Source of the DNA: Lachnospiraceae bacterium
Lineage (GTDB): Bacteria > Bacillota_A > Clostridia > Lachnospirales > Lachnospiraceae
DNA length: 11,399 nucleotides
Direction of reading: 5' to 3'
NCBI GenBank assembly: GCA_017390645.1
Contig: JAFPAZ010000223.1
Location: forward strand, 1-11,399
Below the pieces are notes generated by a model that was not told the origin of the DNA, made no database searches, and saw only the letters and a list, made by a program, of their open reading frames with translations. The position numbers and the translations under genes were made by a program. Shown in pieces: positions 1 to 7,116 of this stretch. The stretch's first letter is position 1, and every line of letters begins with the position of its first letter.

Positions 1-91
1 CATCCCCTTCCTCTACTTTTAGTGAAATATTCTTAAGGACTTCCAAATCCTGAAAACTCTTTTTAATGTTTTTTATTTCCAATAACGCCAT
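1..91 (-). CDS. Amino-acid ABC transporter ATP-binding protein, N-terminal fragment
   Basis: This is the first 30 codons of a gene that runs off the left edge. It reads MALLEIKNIKKSFQDLEVLK and continues with an N-I-S-L-x-V-x-E-G-D stretch. That is the usual beginning of a polar amino-acid importer ATPase (GlnQ/HisP type), just ahead of the Walker A loop, which lies outside the window. The start at 91 is supported by a GAGGAA ribosome binding site about 4 bases upstream. It lies 68 bases downstream of the permease gene on the same strand, so it is the third gene of the importer operon and would power uptake from the cytoplasmic face. The family assignment rests on the short N-terminus plus context; substrate cannot be told. 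Confidence 0.85.
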   Translation of the reverse strand, partial: MALLEIKNIKKSFQDLEVLKNISLKVEEGD

Positions 92-159
92 ATCTTCCTC
101 ACTTTTGCGTTTTCCTATGTCACTGTTTTGTGTCCAGACAGTAACTTTCCTATCGCCTG

Positions 160-813
160 TTATATCTTATAATAACTCATTCTTTTCTCTATTCTTCCCA
201 TTACAAAAGCAACCAGTAAATTAAATACAAAGTAAAATACACCTGAAATCACAAATGGCACCATAGAAGTCTGGGCTGCTGCCACTGACTTTGCCAAAGA
301 AAACATTTCCACATATCCAATGGCAAATGCAAGGGAAGTATCTTTTACTAAAGTAATAATCTCATTGGTTACAGATGGTAAAATGCGCTTAATCACCTGT
401 GGAAGAATAATTTTAAAGAACGTCTGTATTTTGTTATAGCCTAACACCTTTGCTGCCTCATATTGTCCCCTCGGCATGGACTCAATCCCGGAACGATAAA
501 TTTCTGCAAAATATGCTGCATAATTTATCACAAATCCAATAATAACTGCATAAAAACGATATTCCGTAGTAAGAGGTATCTTAAACAGATAATATGGTCC
601 ATAATACACTACAAATAACTGTAGCATAAGAGGAGTACCCCTCATAACAGCTATATATAATTTCGTGATATTGCGGATTAGGGAACATTTCGCCATTCTT
701 CCAAAGGCAACCACCATTCCAAGCGGAAGGGTAAAAATCAAAGTCAGGAAAAAAATCTTAACCGATTCCAACATTCCGGAACTCATCAAGTCAAACATTT
801 TTAATGCACTCAT
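160..813 (-). CDS. Polar amino-acid ABC transporter permease (HisM/GlnP family)
   Basis: This is an integral membrane subunit of 217 residues, the normal length for the family. About five hydrophobic segments are visible (near residues 15-39, 55-75, 85-105, 155-175 and 187-207). The signature M-R-G-T-P-L-x-L-Q-L-F around 57-67 is typical of HisM/GlnP permeases. The EAA loop that docks on the ATPase is clear at about 119-138: YEAAKVLGYNKIQTFFKIIL, followed by PQ. The start codon lies one base after the stop of the binding-protein gene, and its ribosome binding site (GGAG) is inside the end of that gene, so translation is probably coupled. A single permease suggests a homodimeric channel, which is known for this family but not shown here. 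Substrate is a polar amino acid or cystine-like compound by inference. Confidence 0.93.
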   Translation of the reverse strand: MSALKMFDLMSSGMLESVKIFFLTLIFTLPLGMVVAFGRMAKCSLIRNITKLYIAVMRGTPLMLQLFVVYYGPYYLFKIPLTTEYRFYAVIIGFVINYAAYFAEIYRSGIESMPRGQYEAAKVLGYNKIQTFFKIILPQVIKRILPSVTNEIITLVKDTSLAFAIGYVEMFSLAKSVAAAQTSMVPFVISGVFYFVFNLLVAFVMGRIEKRMSYYKI

Positions 814-814
814 A

Positions 815-1612
815 TTATTCTCCTAAAATGATACTATCTGACAAGCCCCACTTTTCAGCTATCTTCGCCAGTGTACCATCTGCTTCCATTTCATCTAAAG
901 TTTCCTGAACCTGATCTCTTAATTCTTCATTTCCTTTATAGAATCCAACACCATATTGTTCTGTAATAATCGGTTCTTCTAACATCACATAGTCATCCCC
1001 ACGTTGCTCTAACTGATACTTCGCTACCCCAACGTCCATGGCAATGGCTTGTACCGCTCCTGCCTCAAGGTTCATAAACGCCTGATTATAATCCGGAATT
1101 TCTTCTAACTTCTTAAAACTTTCTGTTAGTTCTTTACAATCATCAGAATTTAACGCATCCAAAGCGGAAGATGCTGTTTGAACGGTTACAATCTTGCCTT
1201 CCAAATCTTCAAAACTACTAATTCCTGAATCTTTCCTGACCACAAATACCTGAGTATTATCCACATAGGCTTCCGACCATGTATAGTCATCCATTCTTCC
1301 ATTCATGGTAAATCCATTCCAAATACAATCGATATTCCCTGACTCTAATTCAAAATCCTTAGAATCCCAATCAATTGGTTGTTTCACCAACTTCCAGTCT
1401 CTTCTTTCACATACTTCCGCAGCAAGGTCTAAATCAAAACCTACATACTCTCCCTCTTCATCCATATAACCATATGGTGGGAATGCAGCATCAAACCCTA
1501 CCGTGAAGGTTTCCTTATTCTTTTCCTCTTTCTTTCCGCAAGCTGTCATACTCATACCTAAAGTAAGAAGCATAGCTGCCGAAATTCCTTTTAATAACGT
1601 TTTCTTTATCAT
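815..1612 (-). CDS. Amino-acid ABC transporter substrate-binding lipoprotein
   Basis: This is an extracellular binding protein of 265 residues with a lipoprotein signal peptide: lysines at 3, 4 and 8, a hydrophobic core, and a lipobox M-T-A-C with the lipidated cysteine at residue 25. The mature part follows the SBP_bac_3 pattern: an early V-G-F-D-A-A-F-P-P-Y-G-Y motif (about 38-49), then G-F-D-L-D-L-A (about 58-64), W-N-G-F-T-M-N-G-R (about 98-106) and a late E-K-W-G near residue 254. The arginine in the NGR motif is in the place where this family usually binds the amino-acid carboxylate. It is the first gene of the importer operon, with an AAAGGA ribosome binding site 8-10 bases upstream of the ATG. 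The exact substrate cannot be decided from sequence alone. Confidence 0.93.
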   Translation of the reverse strand: MIKKTLLKGISAAMLLTLGMSMTACGKKEEKNKETFTVGFDAAFPPYGYMDEEGEYVGFDLDLAAEVCERRDWKLVKQPIDWDSKDFELESGNIDCIWNGFTMNGRMDDYTWSEAYVDNTQVFVVRKDSGISSFEDLEGKIVTVQTASSALDALNSDDCKELTESFKKLEEIPDYNQAFMNLEAGAVQAIAMDVGVAKYQLEQRGDDYVMLEEPIITEQYGVGFYKGNEELRDQVQETLDEMEADGTLAKIAEKWGLSDSIILGE

Positions 1613-1681
1613 CTGTTTTTCCTTTCAAATTATAAATGTATTATGTACCATGTCATTGACAACCCTTTCTCTCAGAGCATA

Positions 1682-1709
1682 AAAATACACTCCAAAGTTG
1701 CATTGACAA
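1682..1709 (-). promoter_or_regulatory. Candidate promoter of the amino-acid importer operon
   Basis: On the minus strand TTGTCA (1704-1709) is followed after 16 bases by TATTTT (1682-1687). This would start transcription about 60 bases before the binding-protein gene. A second pair, ATGACA (1651-1656) and a perfect TATAAT (1629-1634) with 16-base spacing, scores better by bases. It would begin the transcript inside the ribosome binding site, so I favour the upstream pair weakly. The 9-mer TTGTCAATG occurs at both places, 47 bases apart. Confidence 0.3.
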
Positions 1710-1716
1710 GACGAGA

Positions 1717-1742
1717 AAAAAACGACTGTTGCGTCGTTTTTT
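1717..1742 (-). terminator. Intrinsic terminator after the repeat-protein gene
   Basis: A ten-pair stem, AAAAAACGAC and GTCGTTTTTT, closes a six-base loop (1727-1732) 11 bases beyond the stop codon of the 1753-4584 gene. The outer A-U pairs supply a run of U on either strand, so it can act in both directions. It insulates the importer operon from the gene upstream. Confidence 0.85.
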
Positions 1743-1752
1743 CCCCTTTCTA

Positions 1753-4584
1753 TTATTCTAATTTTCCAATGGATAATACTCCACCTTCTGCACTGCCAAT
1801 TAACATTCCAATACCGATATGGGAAGCTCTCTTTGGATCTGTTTCCACAAATGTCTCGCCGGTTTCAACGATTGTTTGCGCAATATCTAATACAGATTCT
1901 TTGTATTTATAAAGTTCTGTTCTGTTAGTTGAAGATAATTTAAACAGATACTGGTTCTTTGAACTTACAAGTAAAATACTTAAAGAATGTTCATTTCCCT
2001 GTGACTTCAGCATAGAACCACCAACTAATCTTGAATTAACCACCTGAAGATCACCATTTTCCGCTTCACGGTATTCCTTCTGAATTAATTCAAATACCTG
2101 TTCAAAACTTTCGTCTTCTACTGTCTTAATCGGCATTTCTGCAACTGCAAAGTCTACGATGGAATCTGCAATCTTAATCGTACCACCTTCGTCATTGATT
2201 ACTGCTACACATTCCTTTGGAACCGCTAGCTTAAAGAATTTATTTTGAATTACTTTCTTTGTCTGTACGATTTCCGGATCCAAATCTACCAACTCTATAT
2301 ATGCCCGTTCCAATTTACTCATACTGCGCAGACCAATCTTTTCACCCTGGGCTGCCTTCACTTTACATTCCTTATACAATTTACGGATGTCATTGGTAAT
2401 GGTTGGTGTAAGCTCTATTACCTTCTCCAATGACTGAATATGTCCCATGGCAGCTGCCTTAAAGTAAAGAACTCTTTGTTGGATTTCAGATAATCCCTTC
2501 TGTCTTTTTCGTTCTACTACTTCATAAAGGGCATCACTGTCAAAGTCATTAAACCCGGCATCAAAGGCGATTTCAAAGTACTTCATGGCATTTTCATAGT
2601 TCGGATTTTCTTTATTTCGTTCTGCATTTCTCATAATGCAACCTAATTCATATGCAGCGTTGATATTTCCTAACTGATATGCTACCACAAAAGCATTTTC
2701 AATTTCTTTATCAGATGCCAGATAGAATACCTGATCCTTCTTCTTCATGGCAACTTCATATGCCTTTTCCGGATCATTGTTACGAACTGCAGCCTCTAAA
2801 CGATCAATGGTCTCCTGTAAATCCTGATATCCTAAACTTTCAATATCATCGATGTAAGCCTGTGCTTCTTTGATACCATTCTTTAATGCTTCCTTAAAAT
2901 AAGCAAGCGCCTTACGACCATTACGTTTTACACGTAACACACCGTAGTAGTATAAACGTCCTAAATAGAATGGAACCCTCTTATGCTTCATTCCATAAGC
3001 CTTTTCATACCATTCCAAAGCCCTTTCGTAGGTTTTTAGTTTTTCATATGTATTACCTGCAAGGAACGCAATATCTGCCGTAGGTTCCTTTTCAAACAAT
3101 TCTTCAGCATAAGAAACAGCCTTCTGAAGGTTATTATATGGACTTTCATCATCGTAATATAATTCAATGATAAGGTAAGATGCCTTATTACTTCCGGCTT
3201 TTTGTGCCTTCTTTGCATATTCTAACGCTAAAGAATACTGATCCAATCCATAATAAAATGCTGCTTCTGAATAGTACTGATTCTCCTTACGATTTCTGCT
3301 ATCTTCGCTTACAATACTAGGATTTACAAATGCAAAAGAGTTCGCAATTTCAAAAATAATTTCCTCATATGCACTCATAATCTCTGGAGAAGCACAAATA
3401 AATTTAATGTTTGCATATCGGTTTTGCTTCTGGAATGCGAAAGAAATAATGCTCTTTTCATCTTCTTTCCGGAAAAATGTGGCACAGATACCATCCGCAT
3501 ATTCCGAAATATATTCCTTTACCGGAAGCTCATAATCCAAAACATCACACTGATACTTAAGGAATAAATCAAGTGGACGGTCCGATTCCTTTGGAATGCT
3601 GTCATAAGTTACAAACACCCTGAAATCTTCATCATCTGTATCTTTTGCATAATACACTTCGTCTGTTTCTACATCCACATCCTTAATCCATCCTTTTGGA
3701 AGTCTGTGAATATATCCTTCTGCCTCATCATGTATATAAGTGTACTGATACTGGAACTGGGTTACATCCTGTCTTCTAAATGCAAACTTCACTCCTGCAT
3801 TCTTACGCTCTTCATATAACTTGGCATAAATCTTTTCTTTTTCTTCAAATTCTACACTATCACTGTTTGTAAGTCTCTTTTGTACTCTTTTTACTCCCGC
3901 ATCGCCTTCCGGATAACCCATATCGGCCAGCTTCTGATACCAGAATTCTGCCTTTTCAAAGTCCGGTGCAATAACCTGGGCACCTTTATTACCATAATTA
4001 TCCACCTTATGGATGCCTTCTTCAAACATATTTGCAAGCTTTTGTGTTGCAAAACGGTTCTTAACTTTTGCCGCCATTTCAAAATACGTAATAGCATCCT
4101 TAAACTGTTGCTGTTCAAGGAAATACTGGGCAATTCTTGAGGCTACGTCTCCATCCATGCTGTTTCCCTTTAAATAAACAGCATAATACTTCACTGCCTT
4201 GCTCATATCTGCCGGCTGGGAAAGTCCACTGAAACGTCCTTTTTCATACAATTCTCCAAGTGCTTTCGCAGCTTTGGTTCTCGCCTGATCACTCGGAATA
4301 TCACCAGTATTCAGATTTACCAGTTCTTCCAATAACTCCATAGCTTCTTCTGATCTCATTTTATCAGCAGCTTCAAAGGCTTTTGCCAACTTTTCAGGCG
4401 GTGTTAAAAGAACCACCTTTGCTTTTTTTTCACGGAGAAATGGTATTTTATCCATGAAAGCAAGTGCACCTGCCACACACGCCACCAAACCGGCCAGTAG
4501 TAAAACTGTGTTTCCGGTTAGACACAGCACAATACCTGCGATTAACAAAACAATTCCGATAATTTTTCTCGTCTTGTCATTCAT
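1753..4584 (-). CDS. Membrane-anchored Sel1/TPR-repeat protein with two related alpha/beta domains
   Basis: I do not recognise a named family for this 943-residue protein. The start at 4584 is chosen because AGGAGG lies 8 bases before it; an ATG seven codons earlier sits upstream of that site. Residues 7-24 and 26-43 form two hydrophobic helices joined by a very short turn. Lysines and arginines lie on both sides of the pair, so a hairpin anchor with both ends in the cytoplasm is likely. Residues about 100-265 and 435-775 are helical repeats of Sel1/TPR type, with recurrent A-x-x-Y/W-Y/F-x-x-A patterns such as KAVKYYAVYLK, RALEWYEKAYG and KALAYFKEALKNG. Residues about 291-422 and 784-911 look like two copies of one alpha/beta domain, vaguely PsbP/DUF1795-like. 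Such proteins usually scaffold other proteins; partners are unknown. Own promoter and terminator suggest a monocistronic unit. Confidence 0.8.
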   Translation of the reverse strand: MNDKTRKIIGIVLLIAGIVLCLTGNTVLLLAGLVACVAGALAFMDKIPFLREKKAKVVLLTPPEKLAKAFEAADKMRSEEAMELLEELVNLNTGDIPSDQARTKAAKALGELYEKGRFSGLSQPADMSKAVKYYAVYLKGNSMDGDVASRIAQYFLEQQQFKDAITYFEMAAKVKNRFATQKLANMFEEGIHKVDNYGNKGAQVIAPDFEKAEFWYQKLADMGYPEGDAGVKRVQKRLTNSDSVEFEEKEKIYAKLYEERKNAGVKFAFRRQDVTQFQYQYTYIHDEAEGYIHRLPKGWIKDVDVETDEVYYAKDTDDEDFRVFVTYDSIPKESDRPLDLFLKYQCDVLDYELPVKEYISEYADGICATFFRKEDEKSIISFAFQKQNRYANIKFICASPEIMSAYEEIIFEIANSFAFVNPSIVSEDSRNRKENQYYSEAAFYYGLDQYSLALEYAKKAQKAGSNKASYLIIELYYDDESPYNNLQKAVSYAEELFEKEPTADIAFLAGNTYEKLKTYERALEWYEKAYGMKHKRVPFYLGRLYYYGVLRVKRNGRKALAYFKEALKNGIKEAQAYIDDIESLGYQDLQETIDRLEAAVRNNDPEKAYEVAMKKKDQVFYLASDKEIENAFVVAYQLGNINAAYELGCIMRNAERNKENPNYENAMKYFEIAFDAGFNDFDSDALYEVVERKRQKGLSEIQQRVLYFKAAAMGHIQSLEKVIELTPTITNDIRKLYKECKVKAAQGEKIGLRSMSKLERAYIELVDLDPEIVQTKKVIQNKFFKLAVPKECVAVINDEGGTIKIADSIVDFAVAEMPIKTVEDESFEQVFELIQKEYREAENGDLQVVNSRLVGGSMLKSQGNEHSLSILLVSSKNQYLFKLSSTNRTELYKYKESVLDIAQTIVETGETFVETDPKRASHIGIGMLIGSAEGGVLSIGKLE

Positions 4585-4635
4585 TCCTTCACCCTCCTGG
4601 TTCATTTCTACGAATCTAATCCTTTCGTAACCTTA

Positions 4636-4664
4636 AGTCTATCATAAAACTACTTTAAGTTCAA
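4636..4664 (-). promoter_or_regulatory. Sigma-A promoter of the repeat-protein gene
   Basis: On the minus strand TTGAAC (4659-4664) and TAGACT (4636-4641) are separated by exactly 17 bases, and a TG sits one base before the -10, giving an extended -10 element. Transcription would start near 4629, leaving a leader of about 45 bases before the ATG at 4584. Confidence 0.6.
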
Positions 4665-4683
4665 CTATTTTAGATACTTTTTG

Positions 4684-5382
4684 TTACTGCACTATCATAG
4701 TCTCATGCCCGCTCATTTCCATATCCCGGATTAGTTGCTGTGCCTCTTCCATGCTGGTAAATCCCATAATCAAAACCCCGTAATTTCCCTGATTCTGCTC
4801 ATTTTCCGGCTGGGAATGATTCGGAACCACAGAATCTGTTACGGTTTGTGTGGCTCCTATGGTTTCTTCGATTCCATCTGCAATGGCCTGTGCTACCTGC
4901 TGAAGCTGATTACTAAAAATGGCATTATCCTTATCACTATCGATAAATCCAGCCTCCACCAGCAAAGCCGGCATTCTGGTTCTTCTTAATACGGCAAGGT
5001 CTGGCCGGATACTGACTTCAATATTACGGAATCCCAGCTCTTCTAATTCATCATTGATATTTTCTGCCATCTCCTGTTTCACGCCCCCAGGATTAAATAT
5101 CAAGGTCTGTACGCCATTATATTGATTTGGGTAAGATGCCGCATTCCGATGAAGCGAGATAAAAAAATCTGCTCCACTTTCATTTGCGATTTGCGCTTTT
5201 CTAAGGGGTGTCTGATAAACATCACTTTCTCTGGTATATAAAACGTTATATCCCGCATTTTTTAAGATTTCACCCAGCGCCATGGTAAGGGCCAAATTAT
5301 CATCCTTTTCTCTTCTTTCCATATAGGTGGCTCCATTATCATATCCTCCGTGGCCTGCATCCAGCATAATTGTAGTTGCCAT
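4684..5382 (-). CDS. N-acetylmuramoyl-L-alanine amidase (Amidase_3) with SPOR-like tail, CwlC-like
   Basis: This zinc amidase cuts the bond between N-acetylmuramic acid and L-alanine in peptidoglycan. The start at 5382 has an AGGA site five bases upstream; in-frame ATGs further upstream have none. The 232-residue protein begins directly with MATTIMLDAGHGG. The zinc and catalytic residues are all present: H11 (DAGHGG), E25 (RREKD), H78 (SLHRN) and E143 (LLVEAGF). A linker rich in Q, N and E follows at about 178-198. The last 34 residues (NYGVLIMGFTSMEEAQQLIR and on) resemble a SPOR domain, which binds denuded glycan. There is no signal peptide in either the chosen or the longer reading. This layout matches Bacillus CwlC, which acts from inside the mother cell in lysis after sporulation. 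That role is inferred, and the possible sigma-K promoter supports it. A prophage-derived lysin is the alternative, but no phage genes are nearby. Confidence 0.9.
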   Translation of the reverse strand: MATTIMLDAGHGGYDNGATYMERREKDDNLALTMALGEILKNAGYNVLYTRESDVYQTPLRKAQIANESGADFFISLHRNAASYPNQYNGVQTLIFNPGGVKQEMAENINDELEELGFRNIEVSIRPDLAVLRRTRMPALLVEAGFIDSDKDNAIFSNQLQQVAQAIADGIEETIGATQTVTDSVVPNHSQPENEQNQGNYGVLIMGFTSMEEAQQLIRDMEMSGHETMIVQ

Positions 5383-5411
5383 AACAATCCTCATAATTTT
5401 TTGCTCTTTTT

Positions 5412-5438
5412 TAGTATATGATACATAAAACAAAAGGT
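5412..5438 (-). promoter_or_regulatory. Possible sporulation (sigma-K type) promoter of the amidase gene
   Basis: On the minus strand CATATACTA (5412-5420) fits the sigma-K -10 pattern CATAnnnTA exactly, and an AC dinucleotide (5437-5438, in TGACC) lies 16 bases upstream, where sigma-K -35 elements have AC. The same bases contain TATACT, a fair sigma-A -10, but no good sigma-A -35 is found 16-18 bases before it. AT-rich DNA makes chance matches common. The -35 part lies inside the stem of the murF terminator. Confidence 0.45.
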
Positions 5439-5476
5439 CACAAATTGAATCCTGACATTCAACTTTATGACCTTTT
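5432..5476 (-). terminator. Intrinsic terminator downstream of murF
   Basis: A two-part stem-loop: AAAAGGTCA (5432-5440) pairs perfectly with TGACCTTTT (5468-5476), and inside it TTGAAT (5445-5450) pairs with ATTCAA (5457-5462) around a six-base loop. On the minus strand the stem is followed by TTTTGTTTTATG, a reasonable U-rich tail. The plus-strand side is also followed by T residues, so it may work both ways, though no plus-strand gene needs it. Confidence 0.7.
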
Positions 5477-5570
5477 TTATTCTAAAAATATTAAATCCAT
5501 CAGACAGTAAGAAGATACTCGTAATTCGTCTTTTCCTTTTTTATTCTAAAAATATCAAAGCCATCAGACA
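5471..5570. repeat. Two direct copies of a 36-base repeat, 64-base period, behind murF
   Basis: Copy one is 5471-5506 and copy two is 5535-5570; they match at 34 of 36 positions (differences at the 22nd and 26th bases). Each begins CCTTTTTTATTCTAAAAATA and ends CCATCAGACA. A 28-base spacer lies between. Read on the minus strand, both copies are open and would encode S-D-G-F-(D/N)-I-F-R-I-K-K. The 64-base period is not a multiple of three, so the two are in different frames. Confidence 0.9.
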
Positions 5571-5590
5571 TCAAAGCTACCGACAGTCCT

Positions 5591-6955
5591 TTATTTCAAC
5601 CTATCCACTACCTGATTCAGATGCAGACCATTGGATGCCTTCACCAATACTAAATCCTCCTTTGACACTTTCCCCAACAAATACTCCCCTGCCTCTTCTT
5701 TTGTTAAAAATGAGGTGACATCAAAAGTGGCACCGGAATTTTTCGCTCCTTTTGCAATCCTTTCCCCTAGCTTTCCTACGGTAACTAACTCCTGTAACTT
5801 TAAATTTGCAGCATATTCACCAATTTCTTCATGAAACCGCTCTTCCTCCGGACCTAACTCATACATATCCCCCAACAATGCGATTTTTCTACCTCTGCAA
5901 GGAATATCCATTAACACATTCAGGCTAGCCTTCATGGAATCCGGGCTGGCATTATAGCAATCGTCCAAAATCGTTACTTTTTCAGATGCCACTAGTCTTT
6001 GACGAAGTCCGGAAAAACTCTCCAGGGATTTCACGGCAGCCTCCATATCCACCCCAAGATATTGTGCAATGGCCAAAGAAACGGTAGCATTTAATACATT
6101 ATGTTCACCCAAAACGCTAAGACGGACTTTTTTTACAACCTCACCGTTTTCATAGGTAAATGTCATAAACCCATCCTCGTACTTACTTTCAGAGGCTCTT
6201 GCCTTTGCATTTTTACCATGACCGAAATAAATCACCTGACTGACCGGATGAATTCCGTGTTCTTCCAGGCGGCTTAAATATGTATCATCACCATTTAAAA
6301 ATAAAACATCAGACCGTCCCATATTCTTTGCAATGTCCATTTTTTCCTTCAAAATATTTTCTCTGGTTAAGAAATGTTCCAAATGGGCCACACCTATCAT
6401 GGTTACCACTCCAATGTCAGGATTTACCATATCTGTAATCTGGGCGATTTCGTTAAAGTGGTCCGTACCACATTCCAATACAAAACAGTCGCTGTCAGGT
6501 TCCATACGGCTTAAGGTAATCGGCACACCAATGGCAGAATTATAATTTCCCTGCGTCTGGTATACCTTTTTTGTGGAAGACAGAACATGGGCAATCATTT
6601 CTCTGGTAGTGGTTTTTCCTACGCTTCCTGTGACTGCAATGACAGGTTTTTTAGTCTGTTTTCTGTGATACAAGCCAATGGCATCCATGGCTTCTTCCGT
6701 ATTTTTTACAAAGATCAATCCTTTCCCTTCCGGAACAGAAATCCCCTCCCGGCTGCAAAGTGTAGCTGCTGCCTCTTTCATGGCAGAAGAAAGGTAATTA
6801 TGTCCATCCGTATTGTTTCCTAATAAAGGAACAAATAAATCTCCTTCCTTCGCTGCTCTGGAGTCTATGCAAAGATCCCATACAACAGACTCCGGATTTC
6901 CGCTGATTAATGTACCATTTGTTATTTCTGCTACTTCTTTTAATGATAATTTCAT
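5591..6955 (-). CDS. murF: UDP-N-acetylmuramoyl-tripeptide--D-alanyl-D-alanine ligase
   Basis: MurF is the cytoplasmic ATP-dependent ligase that adds D-Ala-D-Ala to the UDP-MurNAc-tripeptide, the last soluble step of peptidoglycan precursor synthesis. The 454-residue protein has the normal length. The N-terminal substrate domain opens with MKLSLKEVAEITNG and has DSR at 31-33. The ATP-binding loop is TGSVGKTTT at 109-117, followed by QGNYNSAIGVPIT (135-147). A family motif N-P-D-I-G-V-V-T-M-I-G-V-A-H-L-E-H-F runs about 178-195. The C-terminal part has DDCYNASPDSM (331-341). Departures from the usual pattern are ECGTDHFNEI (161-170) and a terminal VKASNG where KGSRG is common. The start at 6955 aligns with the family; an ATG at 6964 is closer to the AAGGA site and equally possible. 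No good promoter was found directly upstream. Confidence 0.95.
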   Translation of the reverse strand: MKLSLKEVAEITNGTLISGNPESVVWDLCIDSRAAKEGDLFVPLLGNNTDGHNYLSSAMKEAAATLCSREGISVPEGKGLIFVKNTEEAMDAIGLYHRKQTKKPVIAVTGSVGKTTTREMIAHVLSSTKKVYQTQGNYNSAIGVPITLSRMEPDSDCFVLECGTDHFNEIAQITDMVNPDIGVVTMIGVAHLEHFLTRENILKEKMDIAKNMGRSDVLFLNGDDTYLSRLEEHGIHPVSQVIYFGHGKNAKARASESKYEDGFMTFTYENGEVVKKVRLSVLGEHNVLNATVSLAIAQYLGVDMEAAVKSLESFSGLRQRLVASEKVTILDDCYNASPDSMKASLNVLMDIPCRGRKIALLGDMYELGPEEERFHEEIGEYAANLKLQELVTVGKLGERIAKGAKNSGATFDVTSFLTKEEAGEYLLGKVSKEDLVLVKASNGLHLNQVVDRLK

Positions 6956-6999
6956 TCTTCCCATCCTTGTCCTTTTTTTCTTCGATTCTATCATGTTCT

Positions 7000-7017
7000 G
7001 GTGTCATAATATACACC
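7000..7017. promoter_or_regulatory. Operator-like dyad upstream of murF
   Basis: The 18-base segment GGTGTCATAATATACACC has five-base inverted arms (GGTGT and ACACC) with eight AT-rich bases between, about two helical half-turns apart. It sits 36-45 bases before the possible murF starts. I see no specific regulator match, so the function is a guess. Confidence 0.25.
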
Positions 7018-7023
7018 CAATAT

Positions 7024-7069
7024 ATGATAATATCAGATGAAAGATAACTTCCATCTGATATCATATCAT
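7024..7069 (-). other. Long AT-rich hairpin between the LtaS-like gene and murF
   Basis: ATATCAGATG (7030-7039) pairs perfectly with CATCTGATAT (7052-7061). After a two-base bulge (7062-7063) the stem continues with ATGATA (7024-7029) and TATCAT (7064-7069), for 16 pairs around a 12-base loop. It lies 48 bases after the stop of the 7117-9255 gene. No run of U follows on the minus strand, so it is not a canonical terminator; an RNA-processing or stabilising hairpin, or a weak terminator, would fit. Confidence 0.7.
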
Positions 7070-7116
7070 GCTTCTTATCTATATTCCGATTTGCAAACCT
7101 TACTAACTCTAATGAT

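Noticed and set aside
122..142. Hairpin ACTGT...ACAGT between the permease and ATPase genes
   Set aside because: Only five pairs with an eleven-base loop and no U run; likely chance.
1673..1700. ArgR-type operator (TGTATTTTTATGCT) upstream of the importer
   Set aside because: It fits the arginine box at only about nine of fourteen positions and the half-sites are not symmetrical.
3036..4140. Several open frames of 60-90 codons on both strands inside the repeat-protein gene
   Set aside because: All are frame shadows of a single long, coherent coding region and none has start signals.
5471..5570. CRISPR array
   Set aside because: Only two imperfect repeats with one spacer of 28 bases, no cas genes, and the repeats contain coding-like sequence and long A/T runs.
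5467..5718. Plus-strand open frame of 83 codons across the murF 3' repeat
   Set aside because: It is antisense to the end of murF and the terminator, and its protein is compositionally odd with no start site.
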